From: Ichthyophis bannanicus
Taxonomy: Eukaryota; Chordata; Amphibia; Gymnophiona; Ichthyophiidae
Assembly: GCA_033557465.1 (NCBI GenBank)
Contig: CM066033.1
Location: 15,997,080-16,061,079, forward strand
Direction of reading: 5' to 3'
Length of the DNA: 64,000 nucleotides
The notes under the pieces are model-generated. The model was not told where the DNA came from. It did no database searches and was given only the letters and a program-made list of their open reading frames with translations. A program made the translations under genes and the position numbers. Positions 43,176 through 53,978 of the stretch are shown piece by piece. Position 1 is the stretch's first letter. Every line of letters starts with the position of its first letter.

Positions 43176-43700
43176 CACTGGTAATGGGCCAGTGAGGAGG
43201 GGCTAGGACTGGTAATGGGTTGATTAGGGAAGGCTAGCACTGGAAATGGACTGATCAAGGGGGGGGGTGGGACTGGTAATGGGCTGATGGGGGGTAGGAC
43301 TGGTAATGGGCTGATTAGGGGAGCAGGACTGGTATTGGGCTGATTAGGGGAGCCTAGCACTGGTAATGGGGTTGAAGGGGGACTAGCACTGGAAATGAGC
43401 TGATTAGAGGAGGCTAGGACTGGTAATGGGCTAATGGGGGGGTAGGACTGGTAATGGGCTGATTAGGGGAGCAGGACTGATATTGGGCTGATTAGGGTAG
43501 CCTAGCATTGGTAATGGGGTTGAGGGGGGACTATCACTGGAAATGAGCTGATTAGAGGAGGCTAGCACTGGTAATGGGCTGACGGGGTGGGGTATGACTG
43601 GTAATGGGCTGATTAGGGGAGACTAGCACTGGTAATGTGGTTGAGGGGGGACTAGCACTGGAAGTGAGCTGTTTGGGGGGCTTCGACTGGGAATGGGCTG
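43160..43700 (+). repeat. Minisatellite, GACTGGTAATGGGCTGATT units
   Basis: About 18 imperfect units of about 30 bp, close in sequence to the array at 8959-9770 and unlike the unit at 40950-41450. Confidence 0.8.
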
Positions 43701-44445
43701 ATTGTGGGGAGGGGAGGATAGAGCTGCTGGCCCTGGAAGAAAACTGGGGGCTAAGGCTACAAATGGGCTGATACGAGGGGATGGGAGAATGGAACTGGAA
43801 GGGAGTGGATCTGAGAGGGGCTGCCATGGTATTTGTACTAGAAAGGACTGGTCAGTGGGGAAGGAGGGGGACTGGAAGGGAATGGAAACCAGTAGCAGAC
43901 ATGGGAATGCAAGTAGACATTGGAAGGTACTGGGAGTGAGGACTGGAAAGGGGCTGATACTGGGAAGGGTGACTGGGACTGGAAATATGCTGATGGAAAG
44001 AAGTGAAGTAAACGAAAGAAGAGATTAGAAATGGCAGATGGACCATAGACCACAGAAATAGAGCTAAGAGAAGACAGGAAAGCAGAAGCCTCAGATCGGG
44101 ACCAGCATGATCAGAGAATAAATTGGTCAGACAACAAAAGTAGAAAAAATAATTTTATTTCATATTAGTGATTTGACTACAAAATCATAATAATTTTGAA
44201 ATCAAATATTGTTACTTGTTATTGGGATTAATTATTGTGGTTTAAATAAGTAAATTTTATAAATAAAAACATAATGCGAAGGCCTATAATATATCAATAA
44301 TTCAACAAATGATTACAGCGACGATGCGTTAACGGTAAAGGAAGAGAGAAGCATTTGATTTTATCATTGGGGGTCATCACAAGTTGACCATTGGTAAAAG
44401 GGGTCACGGTACAAAAAAGGTTGAGAACCATTGCTCTAGAGACGT

Positions 44446-44505
44446 CTCATGATTCAGCTCTTCTGTTCATTTAGTTGTACTGTAACTTAGGCATCCTTAT
44501 ATTGT
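44446..44505. other. Flank of the complete DIRS
   Basis: Short unassigned sequence. DIRS elements do not make target duplications, and none is seen. Confidence 0.4.
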
Positions 44506-44670
44506 TATCTCCAGGAACAAGCAGGAATGTAGTCTTCACATATGGGTATCGTCGGAACCGACGGAGCCCGTGCGGGAACGCTCCCCTGCGTCCAATAGGA
44601 ACGCTTTTGGGACCATGCTGACACGCATGCGCGCTGCCTTCCCGCCTATCTACCTCTCTCACTTCAGTTC
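44506..44670 (+). repeat. DIRS left inverted terminal repeat
   Basis: TATCTCCAGGAACAAGCAGG to CGCCTATCTACCTCTCTCAC. The reverse complement is found at 51310-51450, including GTGAGAAAGGTAGATAGGCG and CCAAAAGCGTTCCTATTGGA. The first 40 bp are complementary to 51118-51160. Confidence 0.9.
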
Positions 44671-44915
44671 TTCGTTTTCCGCGGAGCCGACAGGATGTGT
44701 TCCCTGTCACCACAGGGAATTCTATCTTTATTTCTTATTTTTTGTGCTCGCGCCTGCCTTCGTTCAACGCCTACCGGTACCGCCGGTGCTTTTCTTTCTT
44801 TCTTTCTTTTTAAAAAATAAAAATAAAAAAGACTTTTAGTCTTTTTAGTCAGGGGTTTTTCCCCTGCTCTGGTGCTTGGCGCCGTTTTGGGCATTAGGCC
44901 CTCTTTTTCCTTACC

Positions 44916-46397
44916 ATGGAAAAACCAGCCACTGGTTTTAAAAAATGTTCAAAATGTGGCGGTACAATTTCTGTCACTGACACCCATGACTGGTGTCTTA
45001 AATGTTTAGATCCTGACCATTGTCCAGCGAAGTGTCTCTCCTGCAGGAAGTTGACTAAAAGAAGTCTTCAGAATCGAGCTAATCAACTCGGTGCCCTGTT
45101 TGCATCAGACACGATGTCTGTAGCACTGATGTCCTCCAGGGCTTCTACTTCTTCCCAGGGATCTCAGATAACTAAACATAAGTCTTCTAAGACTAGCCGG
45201 TCCTCGAAGGGTAGATCTCCCTCTAAGCATCAAGATGCCTCTGGTGTTGCCCTTGAGGACACTTCATCGGCAAAACTGCCCTGGCGGGAGTCTTCGAGCT
45301 CCAAAGCATTATCGGGGCTCCAGGATGTTCCCGAGGCTTCTACCTCAATGGAACTACTGGTGTCATGCTCGGGGGTTATGGCTGCTTCCACTGGTACCGA
45401 CACCCTGGCATAGGCAGTAAGTAGCGATGGACAAGAGACTCCTCGCTATTGAACGCAGTCTAGCAAATCTTTTAGCTACTTCGGTACCACTAAAGTCGCT
45501 GCAGACGGTTCCGCAGGCACCGGTGCCGATGCCAGTACCGGTGTCGGTGCCCTCAGTACCTGCTTCGGCTGGTATGCTTCCCCCGATGCCGAGTTTGGAA
45601 TCACCCTCTAGCATGGGGGATCAGGTACTGACTCGTTTCGGTACCGACCTCGAGTGCTACTGACGCCATCTGCTTCAGGAGAATCCAGTGCTTTATCCTT
45701 TTGAGTCTTCCGATTCCGATGACTCAGATGATTCCACCGGTACCAGAGCTGAACTTTTACAAGATTCAACTCCTCCTCAGCGCAGAATGTCCCCTCCTGA
45801 GGACATATCTTTTCATGATTTTGTACGTGATATGGCAAAGGGGCTTGCCATTACAGTAGTACCAGAAAAGGAGCCTAGAGCAGAAGAATTGAGAATTCTG
45901 CAGTACCCTTTGGCTCCAAAGGAAGCAGCTATGCTTCCTATACATCAGATATTACATGATTTGATGTTAAGGATGTGGGAAACTCCTTTAACAGTATCTC
46001 CACATTCTAGACGTCTTGACACTATGTATCGAGTGCCACCTTGTCCTGGTTTTCAAAAGACTCAATTACCACATCATTCTATGGTGGTGGAGTCGGCCAT
46101 GAGATGGATTAAGAGTGCTAAAAGACACTCTTCTAATCCACCAGGTCGTGACTCTAGAACACTGGATACCTTTGGTCGTCGATGCTTTCAGGCCTCCATG
46201 CTATCAGCAAGAATCAGTTCCTATATATTGTACATGGGAATGTTTCTTGAAGAGGTTACAAAAGACTTAGAGCTTTTGAACCCTTTCCTTCAAGAGGATA
46301 AACGTACAGATTATTTGACTTTAGTCAAACATGCTCAGAATGTCTCTAAGTTCATGAATCGTGCTACCTTTGACTGTTTTGAGTGTATTAGCAGAAC
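44916..46397 (+). pseudogene. DIRS gag, first part
   Basis: ATG at 44916 starts a frame with a Cys/His cluster (CSKCGGTISVTDTHDWCLKC, DPDHCPAKCLSC), which may bind nucleic acid. It ends at a stop near 45413. Coding continues in another frame from about 45400 (MDKRLLAIERSLANLLA), meets a TGA near 45661, and continues as an acidic linker (ESSDSDDSDDSTG), then PLAPKEAAMLPIHQILHDLM and FGRRCFQASMLSARISSYI. A CR1 insertion breaks it at 46397. So one frameshift and one stop precede the insertion. Confidence 0.75.
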
Positions 46398-47330
46398 TTA
46401 GAAACATAGAAACATGACGACAGAAAAAGACCACAAGGCCCATCTAGTCTGTTCTTCCATAACAACAACTACAACAGTCCACTTTTTACCTTTAGAGATC
46501 CTCTGTGTTGGTCCCATGCTTTTTTGAATTCAGTTACTGTCCTCATCTCCACCACCTCCTCTGGGAGACTATTCCACGGATCCACTACTCTTTCCGTAAA
46601 GAAATATTTCCGCATATCACTCCTGAATCTATCTCCCTTCACCCTCATCCCATGTCCCCTCGTAGCAGAACTTGCTTTCAATTGAAATAGGCTCTCTCCC
46701 TGAACATTTATGCCACGGAGGTATTTAAACATCTCAATCATATCACCTCTATCCCGCCTTTCCTCTAAGGTGTACATATTAAGATCCTTAAGTCTGTCCT
46801 CATATGCTTTATAATGAAGCCCATTAATCATTTTAGTAGCCACCTTCTGCACCGACTCCATCCTGTTCACATCCTTTTGAAGGTGCGGTCTCCAGAATTG
46901 CATACCATACTCCAAATGAGGTCGCACCAAAGACTTATACAGAGGCATTATCACCTCCTTTTTTCTGCTAGCCATTCCTCTCCGTATGCACCCAAGCATC
47001 CTTCTAGCTTTTGCCGTCGCCTTTTCTACCTGTTTAGCTACTTTAAGATCATCAGACACAACCACGCCTAGGTCCCGCTCTTCTTTAGTGGACAAAAGTA
47101 CTTCACCTCCTATACTGTATTGCTCCCTTGGATTGCTGCAGCCCAAATGCATGACCTTACATTTTTTAACATTAAATCCCAGCTGCCAAATTCTAGACCA
47201 TTCTTCAAGCTTAGCTAGATCCCTCCTCATGTTATCTACACCTTCCTGGGTGTCTACTCTATTGCAGATTTTGGTATCATCCGCAAAGAGGCAAACCTTA
47301 CCCGACAGCCCTTCCACTATATCACTATTT
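46397..47330 (-). mobile_element. CR1 LINE, 5'-truncated, inside DIRS gag
   Basis: Minus strand. The frame down to 46469 begins in the polymerase palm (GKVCLFADDTKIC) and continues ERDLGVVVSDDLKVAKQVEK, VRPHLEYGMQFWRPHLQKD, RRDRGDMIEMFKYL and RVVDPWNSLPEEVVEM. The 3' UTR ends GAAACATAGAAACATGACGG-like near 46400. The frame is intact over about 285 codons. The first 11 residues of the open frame (47362-47331) are antisense DIRS. The insertion restores gag continuity when skipped. Confidence 0.9.
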
Positions 47331-47690
47331 CTATAGGAGCACGTCGCATTGCCTGGCTCCAAGCTTCAGACTTGGAAGAATGGGTGCAAGATAAGCTGGA
47401 AAACATTCCTTGCACAGGAGAAAATCTCTTTGGCAAGGATTAGCAATCCAAAGCTAATCAAATTGACACTGACAATACAACTTTGAATAGATTGTCAAAG
47501 GCTACAGCTAACCCAGCTAAGAAAAAGTTTCTTAAGAAACCTTTTTTCTCTAAAAAGAAAAAGTTCTATCCATCTTCCACCCAGCAAGCACATGTTCCCC
47601 AAAAGGGGCAACAGAAAACTAGACAGAGAAAGCCAAAGGCTCAGCAGGCTCAACAAGCTCAACAGGCCCAGCCTCCTCAGGGTTTTTGAC
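47331..47690 (+). pseudogene. DIRS gag, last part
   Basis: Resumes with ARRIAWLQASDLEEWVQDKL, then ENIPCTGENLFGKD and a TAG near 47441. After the stop the frame yields a lysine/glutamine-rich tail (PAKKKFLKKPFFSKKKKF, QQAQQAQQAQPPQ) ending at 47689. The basic, glutamine-rich tail is typical of DIRS gag ends. The RT frame overlaps its end. Confidence 0.7.
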
Positions 47691-47766
47691 TGTTGTCTAG
47701 AGAACTTAGTCATTCTTCCTGTTCTAAGCCCAGAACCTCTGAATATTCCAGGCCGTATCTGCCAAT

Positions 47767-48957
47767 TTGCTGAAAGATGGCAACAGATCACATCAGAAAA
47801 CTGGACTGTCCATAGTAAGTCTGGGATACAAGCTTCATTTCCTCAGCTTGCCCCCACCTACACTAATAAAACAGTTCAACTCTCAACCACTGGTCACAGA
47901 CCTACTGTGGCAAGAGGTCACCACTCTTCTAACTCAAGGAGCTATAGAAGAGGTTCCAATGGCCCAGCAGGGCACAGGATTCTATTCCCCCTATTTTCTC
48001 ATTCCAAAAAGGTCAGGGGGACTAAGACCAATCCTGGACCTCAGAGAGCTGAACAAATATTTAGTCCGAGAAAAATTCAAGATGATCTCCTTTGGCACAC
48101 TTCTGCCATACCTTCATGGGCAAGATTGGCTATGTTCTCTAGATTTAAGGGATGCCTACATGCATATCCTTATTCATGCAGATCACAGAAAATTCCTTCG
48201 GTTCCTGGTCAGGGGAAGACATTTTCAATACAGAGTCCTTCCTTTCGGACTGGCCTCTGCTCCAAGAGTCTTCTCAAAATGCATGGCAGTAGAAGCAGCA
48301 TTCATGAGGACTCTGGAAAGTTTTGTCTTCCCTTACTTAGATGACTGGCTCATTCGAGCACCGTCGGCTCTAGAGGCAAACCATGCTCTTTCTCGAGCAA
48401 AGCAAATACTTCAATATTTAGGTTGGGTCATAAATCTTCCAAAGTCCCAGCTCACCCCATCTCAGTCCCTCGAGTTTATAGGGGCTCGCTTGGACACACA
48501 GCAGGCAAGGGCTTTCCTGCCTCAGCCACGCTGTCTACGCATCATCGAACTAGCATCTCAAGCAGTGCTGCAGACCTTCCTCACTGCCCGACAGATGCTT
48601 CAACTTCTAGGACACATGGCATCTACAGTCCATGTGATTCCTTATGCACGTTGTCACATGCGAGCAGCTCAGTGGACCTTAGCTTCCCATTGGTCCCAGG
48701 CCTCAGGATGCCTGTCAGACAAAATCAGAGTTACCACATGCCTGATTGCATCTCGCTATTGGTGGCAATCTCTAGAAAACCTTATAGTAGGCTCTCCTTT
48801 TCGGAAACCGCTACCTCAGGCTGTCCTGACGACAGATGCATCCAAGTTGGGTTGGGGGGCCCACTTGGGCTATCTATCTACTCAGGGTCTTTGGACCCCA
48901 CAGGAGGCTCCTCTTCAAGTAAATCTCCTAGAACTCAGAGCCATCTCCAATGCTATA
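47767..48957 (+). pseudogene. DIRS reverse transcriptase and RNase H, first part
   Basis: An open frame of about 400 codons. Reverse transcriptase motifs: LTQGAIEEVP, GFYSPYFLIPKRSGGLRPIL, DLRELNKYL, LCSLDLRDAYMHILI, RVLPFGLASAPRVFSKCM and FVFPYLDDWLIRA (YLDD at 48334-48345). After the thumb (GWVINLPKSQL, FIGARLDTQQ) RNase H starts at LTTDASKLGWGAHLG and NLLELRAISNAI, where an L2 insertion cuts it. The catalytic YLDD and the first RNase H Asp are intact. Confidence 0.9.
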
Positions 48958-49335
48958 TATATATATATATACCACAGTTTAGGAAAGCCCTCAAATGCCA
49001 CCTCTTCAACAAGTACCTTATAGAGCCCAACGACATCTCCTAGAGCCCAAAGACACTCAGTGATACCATTTCCAGACAAATTTATGGTATCTCAACAACA
49101 CACCAAGTTTGATACTCAAACCCTTAGTGGTGTTTATGTTTCTATGAAACCTCTGTTCTCATGATTCCATGTAATAAGTTTTGTAAATAGTTTACCCCTG
49201 TTATCCAAGTTTTTGTGCCCTGTTATCTGTAAACTCATACGTGTTAACTGTACTGAGCATTTTGCTCCATGTAAACCGCGCTGATGATGAATAGTGCGGT
49301 ATATAAGAGACTGTAAATAAATAAATAAATAAATA
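48956..49335 (+). mobile_element. L2-type LINE, short 3' copy inside DIRS RNase H
   Basis: After a TA run (48956-48971) it encodes FRKALKCHLFNKYLIEP, then a 3' UTR with the hairpin ACCGCGC...GTGCGGT and an AAAT tail (49315-49334). DIRS coding resumes in frame right after, so the insertion is recent relative to the DIRS. Closest to the element at 1-875. Confidence 0.85.
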
Positions 49336-49959
49336 TTCGAGTCTTTTGCATCCATCTCAGAAACAAAACAGTTCTAGTGCAAACCGACAATAAAGTAGCC
49401 ATGTTTTGCCTAAACAAGGCGGAACAGGCTCTCTGCAATTATGCAATGAAGCTTTGCAACTATGGGCTTTTGCCAGAGAGCATCAGATTCATTTATTGGC
49501 AGTATACCTACCAGGCATTCAAAACGTTTGGGCAGACAGACTCAGCCGAGTCCTGTTGCCACACGAGTGGTCCCTCCACTCAAATCAACTTGCTCGAGTA
49601 TTTCAGGTCTGGGGAACACCAGACATAGACCGCTTTGCAAGTCCACAGAATGCCAAACTTCCCCGGTTCTGTTCCATACTTCCGGCTCAAAATTGTCAGG
49701 CGAGGGATGCATTCCTGCTCCATTGGGGCCAGGATTTTCTCTATGCTTTCCTGCCAATCCCCCTAATTCCCAAAACCGTATTCAAACTCCAGAGAGACAG
49801 AGAATGCATGATACTCATAACTCCATGCTGGCCAAGACAAACCTGGTAGTTCCTCTGGAGTTGGGGAATGCTCCGGATCTTCTGTCCCAGGACAACGGAT
49901 CTTTATTGCACCCCAATCCCCAGTCTCTACATCTCAGGGCCTGGTTACTCAAGGCCTAG
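49336..49959 (+). pseudogene. DIRS RNase H end and connection region
   Basis: VLVQTDNKVAMFCLNK, then after a frameshift near 49415 GGTGSLQLCNEALQLWAF, VYLPGIQNVWADRLSR (the RNase H C-terminal motif), DIDRFAS, LYAFLPIPLIPKTVFKLQ and ILITPCWPRQTW. These are the standard blocks between RNase H and recombinase in DIRS. A second frame change follows near 49850. Confidence 0.75.
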
Positions 49960-50996
49960 AATTCCAAGATCTAGGCCTTCCACAACAAGTGAAGGACATT
50001 CTTCTGGCTTCCAGGAAACCTTCCACAAGGCGCTCCTACGCTTTCAAGTGGAAGAGGTTCTCAGTCTGGTGTACTCAAAAAGGGCTTAATCCCCTCTTGG
50101 TACCAGTAGAGTACCTTCTGGAGTATCTCCATCACTTATCAGCTTCTGGTCTCAAAACCAATTCTGTTAGAGTCCATCTTAGTGCTATTGCTGCATCTCT
50201 TAAACCCTTGGATGGACAACCAATTTCCTCTCATCCACTTATTTCTAGATTTCTGAGAGGACTCCTTCTAACAAAACCTCCCATCAAACCACCTCCGGTG
50301 GCATGGGATCTTAATCTTGTTCTAGCTCAACTCATGAAGCCACCCTTCGAACCTTTAGCTACTTCGGAACTAAAGTTTCTCTCATGGAAGGTCATTTTCC
50401 TAATTGCTATCACGTCTGCAAGACGCATTAGTGAACTTCAGGCTTTAGTGGCTGACCCACCTTATACAAGGTTTTATCATGACAAAGTGGTCCTTAGGAC
50501 CCATCCTCATTTTCTTCCAAAGGTGGTATCACCTTTTCATTTAAACCAGTCAGTTTATCTTCCAGTTTTCTTTCCTAGGCCTCATGCCTCCTCTGCTGAA
50601 AGAAATCTTCATACTTTGGACTGTAAAAGAGCTCTGGCTTTTTATCTCCAAAGGACCCAGCTTCACAGAAAGTCTTCTCAACTTTTTGTGGCTTTTGACT
50701 CTAGCCATTTAGGACTTCCTGTCACTAAAAGAACCCTCTCTAAATGGATTGCAGATTGTATTTCCTATACCTATCAAAGTAAAGGAATCTCCCTCGAGGG
50801 CCATGTCACAGCTCATAATGTCAGAGCAATGGCAGCCTCAACAGCTAATCTTTGTTCAGTAGCTATTGATGGAATCTGCAAAGCAGCAACTTGTTCTTCT
50901 GTACTTACTTTCACTGGCCACTATCGTCTAGACAAGGACTCCCAGCGGGTTGCCTTGTTTGGTCAAGCTGTTCTCCAACATCTTTTCCATTCTTAG
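49960..50996 (+). pseudogene. DIRS tyrosine recombinase
   Basis: About 335 codons without a stop, the full length of a DIRS recombinase. The N-terminal core-binding part is ILLASRKPSTRRSYAFKWKR, EYLLEYLHHLSASGLKTNSV. The catalytic part has box I TSARRISELQAL (Arg codon 50424-50426), FLPKVVSPFHLNQSVYLPV, box II AHNVRAMAAS (H-x-x-R), ICKAATCSSVLTFTGHYRLD with the presumptive nucleophile Tyr, and the end FGQAVLQHLFHS. All catalytic residues I can place are present. No clean ATG; probably made from an upstream start or by readthrough, and frameshifts lie upstream. Confidence 0.85.
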
Positions 50997-51117
50997 TTCA
51001 ACTCCTACCCTCCATCCACTCCTTGGATGCCTGAGGTCTCTGGGGGGAAGCATGGCCCATCTCACATAGATCTGCAACATGCTGGGGTCTTCCCTAGGCA
51101 TCTTTCAGCTGGGGAGT

Positions 51118-51222
51118 CCCCATATGTGAAGACTACATTCCTGCTTGTTCCTGGAGATAGCGTAGTTACTCACCTGTAACAGGTGATCTCCGGGAACAGC
51201 AGGAATAAGTCTTCACAACCCA
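51118..51222 (+). repeat. DIRS internal complementary region
   Basis: The left half (CCATATGTGAAGACTACATT...GGAGATA) is the reverse complement of 44506-44546. The right half (GCGTAGTTACTCACCTGTAA...AGTCTTCAC) is the reverse complement of 51431-51488. The junction between halves defines the element's ends within a base or two. Confidence 0.9.
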
Positions 51223-51294
51223 CCCACCTCCCCTAGGAGTTGTCTCTCTCTCTCTTTCTATTTTTTTCTTCTTCTCTCCTTTGGTCTCAGCTTT

Positions 51295-51488
51295 AAACTC
51301 AAATGAAGTGAGAAAGGTAGATAGGCGGGAAGGCAGCGCGCGTGCATGTGGGCATGCTCCCAAAAGCGTTCCTATTGGACGCTGGGGAGCATTCCCGCGT
51401 GGGCTCCATCAGTACCGACGATACCCTTATGTGAAGACTTATTCCTGCTGTTCCCGGAGATCACCTGTTACAGGTGAGTAACTACGCT
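51295..51488 (+). repeat. DIRS right inverted terminal repeat
   Basis: Complement of the left repeat, then GTGAAGACTTATTCCTGCTG to GTGAGTAACTACGCT. Ends at about 51488. Confidence 0.9.
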
Positions 51489-52049
51489 TTCCTTGCAGTT
51501 GCTCCCTGTGCTGTATTTTTAATTATTTTGCTTTTGTTTCTTCTCCTCTCTCCCCTTTATGTTTTAATTGTTAACCACTTAGGTTGCGAATGATTTGGAG
51601 TATATCACTACCACTACTATTTAGCGCTTATAGAGCGCCACGCATGCAGCGCTGTACAGCTGACCTACAAGAGGCAGCCCACATACCAAAGAGAGTCCCT
51701 GCCCGTCAGAGTCATGCTCATCGAGCTTACAATCTAGTCAGACCAAATAAATAAAATGCATCGCTTCCAGAAGGTCTACCCTGAAATTTCTCATCCTAAT
51801 AATAAATATTCTATAGGTGAAGTGTGAGGGGGTTTTGGCAGCGATAGGGATTTACAGCGGAGATTTTGGTGCCACTGGAGATATTGCAAGATCAGGTTGA
51901 AACCCCTCATGAAAGAGAATGATTATATGCTAGTTGGTCTCCTTTATAGGTCAGGGCCCTATGAGCCCATACATTGGAATATCTTTGGTAACAGAAGTAC
52001 TAGCTACAGTCAGAGCTGGTCCTACCACTAGATAGACTAGGCATTCCCT
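51489..52049. other. Flank with an interspersed repeat
   Basis: 51585-51745 has ACTACTATTTAGCGCTTATAGAGCG..., GCAGCGCTGTACA and GAGCTTACAATCTA. A related scrap is at 62981-63045. This is a widespread amphibian interspersed repeat type that I cannot name. The rest has no gene. Confidence 0.45.
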
Positions 52050-52392
52050 AGGGCAGGGGTCTGCAACCTTTAAGACGTAAAGAGCCACTTGGACCCGTTT
52101 CCGAAGGGAAAAAAAAAACTGGGAGCCGCAAAACCATTGCGACATTTAAAACAAATCTAACACTGCATATATTGTTTCTTACCTTAATGCTATATACGAC
52201 CCCCTACTTTTCCTGTTAAAATATAGGTGTTTGGCCTATACTCGCCGTATAAGACTACCCTCTTCCTTCACACACCAAAAAAAAAACCGCCAGAAAATAT
52301 CACAACAACAAGTAACAATATTTGATTTCAAAATTATGATGATTTTGTAGTCAAATCACTAATATGAAAATAAAATTATTTTTTCTACCTTT
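52050..52392 (+). mobile_element. hAT-like element end, cut by gap
   Basis: It starts GGGCAGGGGTCTGCAACC (CAGGGGTC is a hAT-type terminus). Its inner part (about 52315-52392) is the reverse complement of 44146-44222. The other end is in or beyond the gap. Confidence 0.5.
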
Positions 52393-52892
52393 NNNNNNNN
52401 NNNNNNNNNNNNNNNNNNNNNNNNNNNNNNNNNNNNNNNNNNNNNNNNNNNNNNNNNNNNNNNNNNNNNNNNNNNNNNNNNNNNNNNNNNNNNNNNNNNN
52501 NNNNNNNNNNNNNNNNNNNNNNNNNNNNNNNNNNNNNNNNNNNNNNNNNNNNNNNNNNNNNNNNNNNNNNNNNNNNNNNNNNNNNNNNNNNNNNNNNNNN
52601 NNNNNNNNNNNNNNNNNNNNNNNNNNNNNNNNNNNNNNNNNNNNNNNNNNNNNNNNNNNNNNNNNNNNNNNNNNNNNNNNNNNNNNNNNNNNNNNNNNNN
52701 NNNNNNNNNNNNNNNNNNNNNNNNNNNNNNNNNNNNNNNNNNNNNNNNNNNNNNNNNNNNNNNNNNNNNNNNNNNNNNNNNNNNNNNNNNNNNNNNNNNN
52801 NNNNNNNNNNNNNNNNNNNNNNNNNNNNNNNNNNNNNNNNNNNNNNNNNNNNNNNNNNNNNNNNNNNNNNNNNNNNNNNNNNNNNNNNNNNN
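52393..52892. other. Assembly gap, 500 N
   Basis: Exactly 500 N, a conventional placeholder for a gap of unknown size. Confidence 0.99.
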
Positions 52893-53870
52893 AGGAAAAA
52901 TAAATAGAACAACCCCGCTCCATATACTCCAAAATTAGAACCCGTAGAACATCCTCCGCCCGCTTTTTAAACCCACGATTCCATCTGGACCTGTTTGCCA
53001 AGCCCTAACTATCCCTATACCCTTGATTACTGCAAACTTTATATATAGCAGGCCTTACCCGAAAACCAGAGCACCTATCTGCTCCAATTGGCCCAAGACA
53101 ACACAATTTTTGCATCTAATCTTCAAGACTTCCAGAAGATCCCACATCACCCCGTATACTCCGACAGCCTACACTGGGCGTCCCAATTCCTGATCCTAGG
53201 AGTAAAATTTAAATCTCCTCACCCCTAACTCACAAAATCATCACCTTGAATCGGCCCCCTGCCTCTGCCCCCCTCCCTCTCCAAACCTAGTTTAAAAAAG
53301 CTCCAGAATCTCATAGGGACAAACTCCTGCTTAACCTACTTCACAATCTCTTAACAAAATCTATGGAGCAAAGAAGCTTAACTTGTAATCGTGGTTTTTC
53401 CTCCCTCTATGGCCCCTCAGAATTGAATTGCCTTGCCCCCCTGGGATCTACGAGGTTTGCTCCGACCACACCAGAGTTCCGAAAAAACGAATAACATTCC
53501 TTTTCCAAGAATATTCTGGCTTCCATCCCCTCATGACACCCCAGATCCATATATAACTTGCTAAACTCCTCACCACTTAATCCACTTCTATAAATTCCTG
53601 CGCTCCTTATGCACACCTGGCCCGGCCCCTCCTTTTTACCCCTTTATACCCTCCCCCCCTTATTCTTTCACACAAAATGTTACATAGATGCCTTTCTGGC
53701 AATATACTGTTCACTTTGTTAACTATAGACAATTTGCTACTACAAATTATGTTCTAATGTACCAACAGTTATAACTACACTGTTGTGTTGAGTTCTATGT
53801 ACAAAACTTGCCCTTGGAATTTGTAGAAAGGCGTATATAAAAACTTTAAATAAATAAATAAATAGCATTG
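52893..53870 (+). mobile_element. L2-type LINE 'a' copy, 3' part
   Basis: Duplicate of 24190-25016, with the same HITPYTPTAYTGRPNS-type post-palm region and the tail GGCGTATATAAAAACT and AAAT. Reading frames are scrambled by short indels; no coding value. Confidence 0.7.
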
Positions 53871-53978
53871 TGATTTATTTTTTCTGTTTTGGGGCAGCGG
53901 TTAAGCCCCATCTCAAGGTGTTCGTTTTCCTTTAAAATTGAGCTAGCAAGCACTGCTGTGTAATTGGATTACTTCTTA

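Larger units (their letters stand above)
41884..44445 (+). mobile_element. hAT-like element 2, interrupted by an L2 LINE
   Basis: It begins CAGGGCCGGCCCGTCC at 41884. A local inverted repeat (AGAATGTTGTTTGCAC...GTGCAAACAACATTCT, about 41910-41965) follows. An L2 LINE sits inside (42186-43175), then a minisatellite (43160-43700), a distal part shared with element 1 and with 52150-52392 (inverted), and an end-like AAAGGTTGAGAACCATTG at about 44425-44441. No transposase seen. The target duplication could not be identified, so the ends are tentative. Confidence 0.5.
44506..51488 (+). mobile_element. Complete DIRS retrotransposon with two nested LINEs
   Basis: All canonical DIRS parts are present in order: left inverted terminal repeat (44506-44670), gag (44916-47690, interrupted), RT and RNase H (47767-49850, interrupted), tyrosine recombinase (about 49960-50996), internal complementary region (51118-51222) and right inverted terminal repeat (51295-51488). 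Removing a CR1 (46397-47330) and an L2 (48956-49335) leaves about 5.7 kb. DIRS elements replicate through a circle and integrate with the recombinase. Frameshifts in gag and RNase H and the two insertions make it inactive, but it was inserted relatively recently compared with the other DIRS copies. Confidence 0.9.

Noticed and set aside
52351..53001. Long open frames across the gap
   Set aside because: Made almost entirely of N translated as X.
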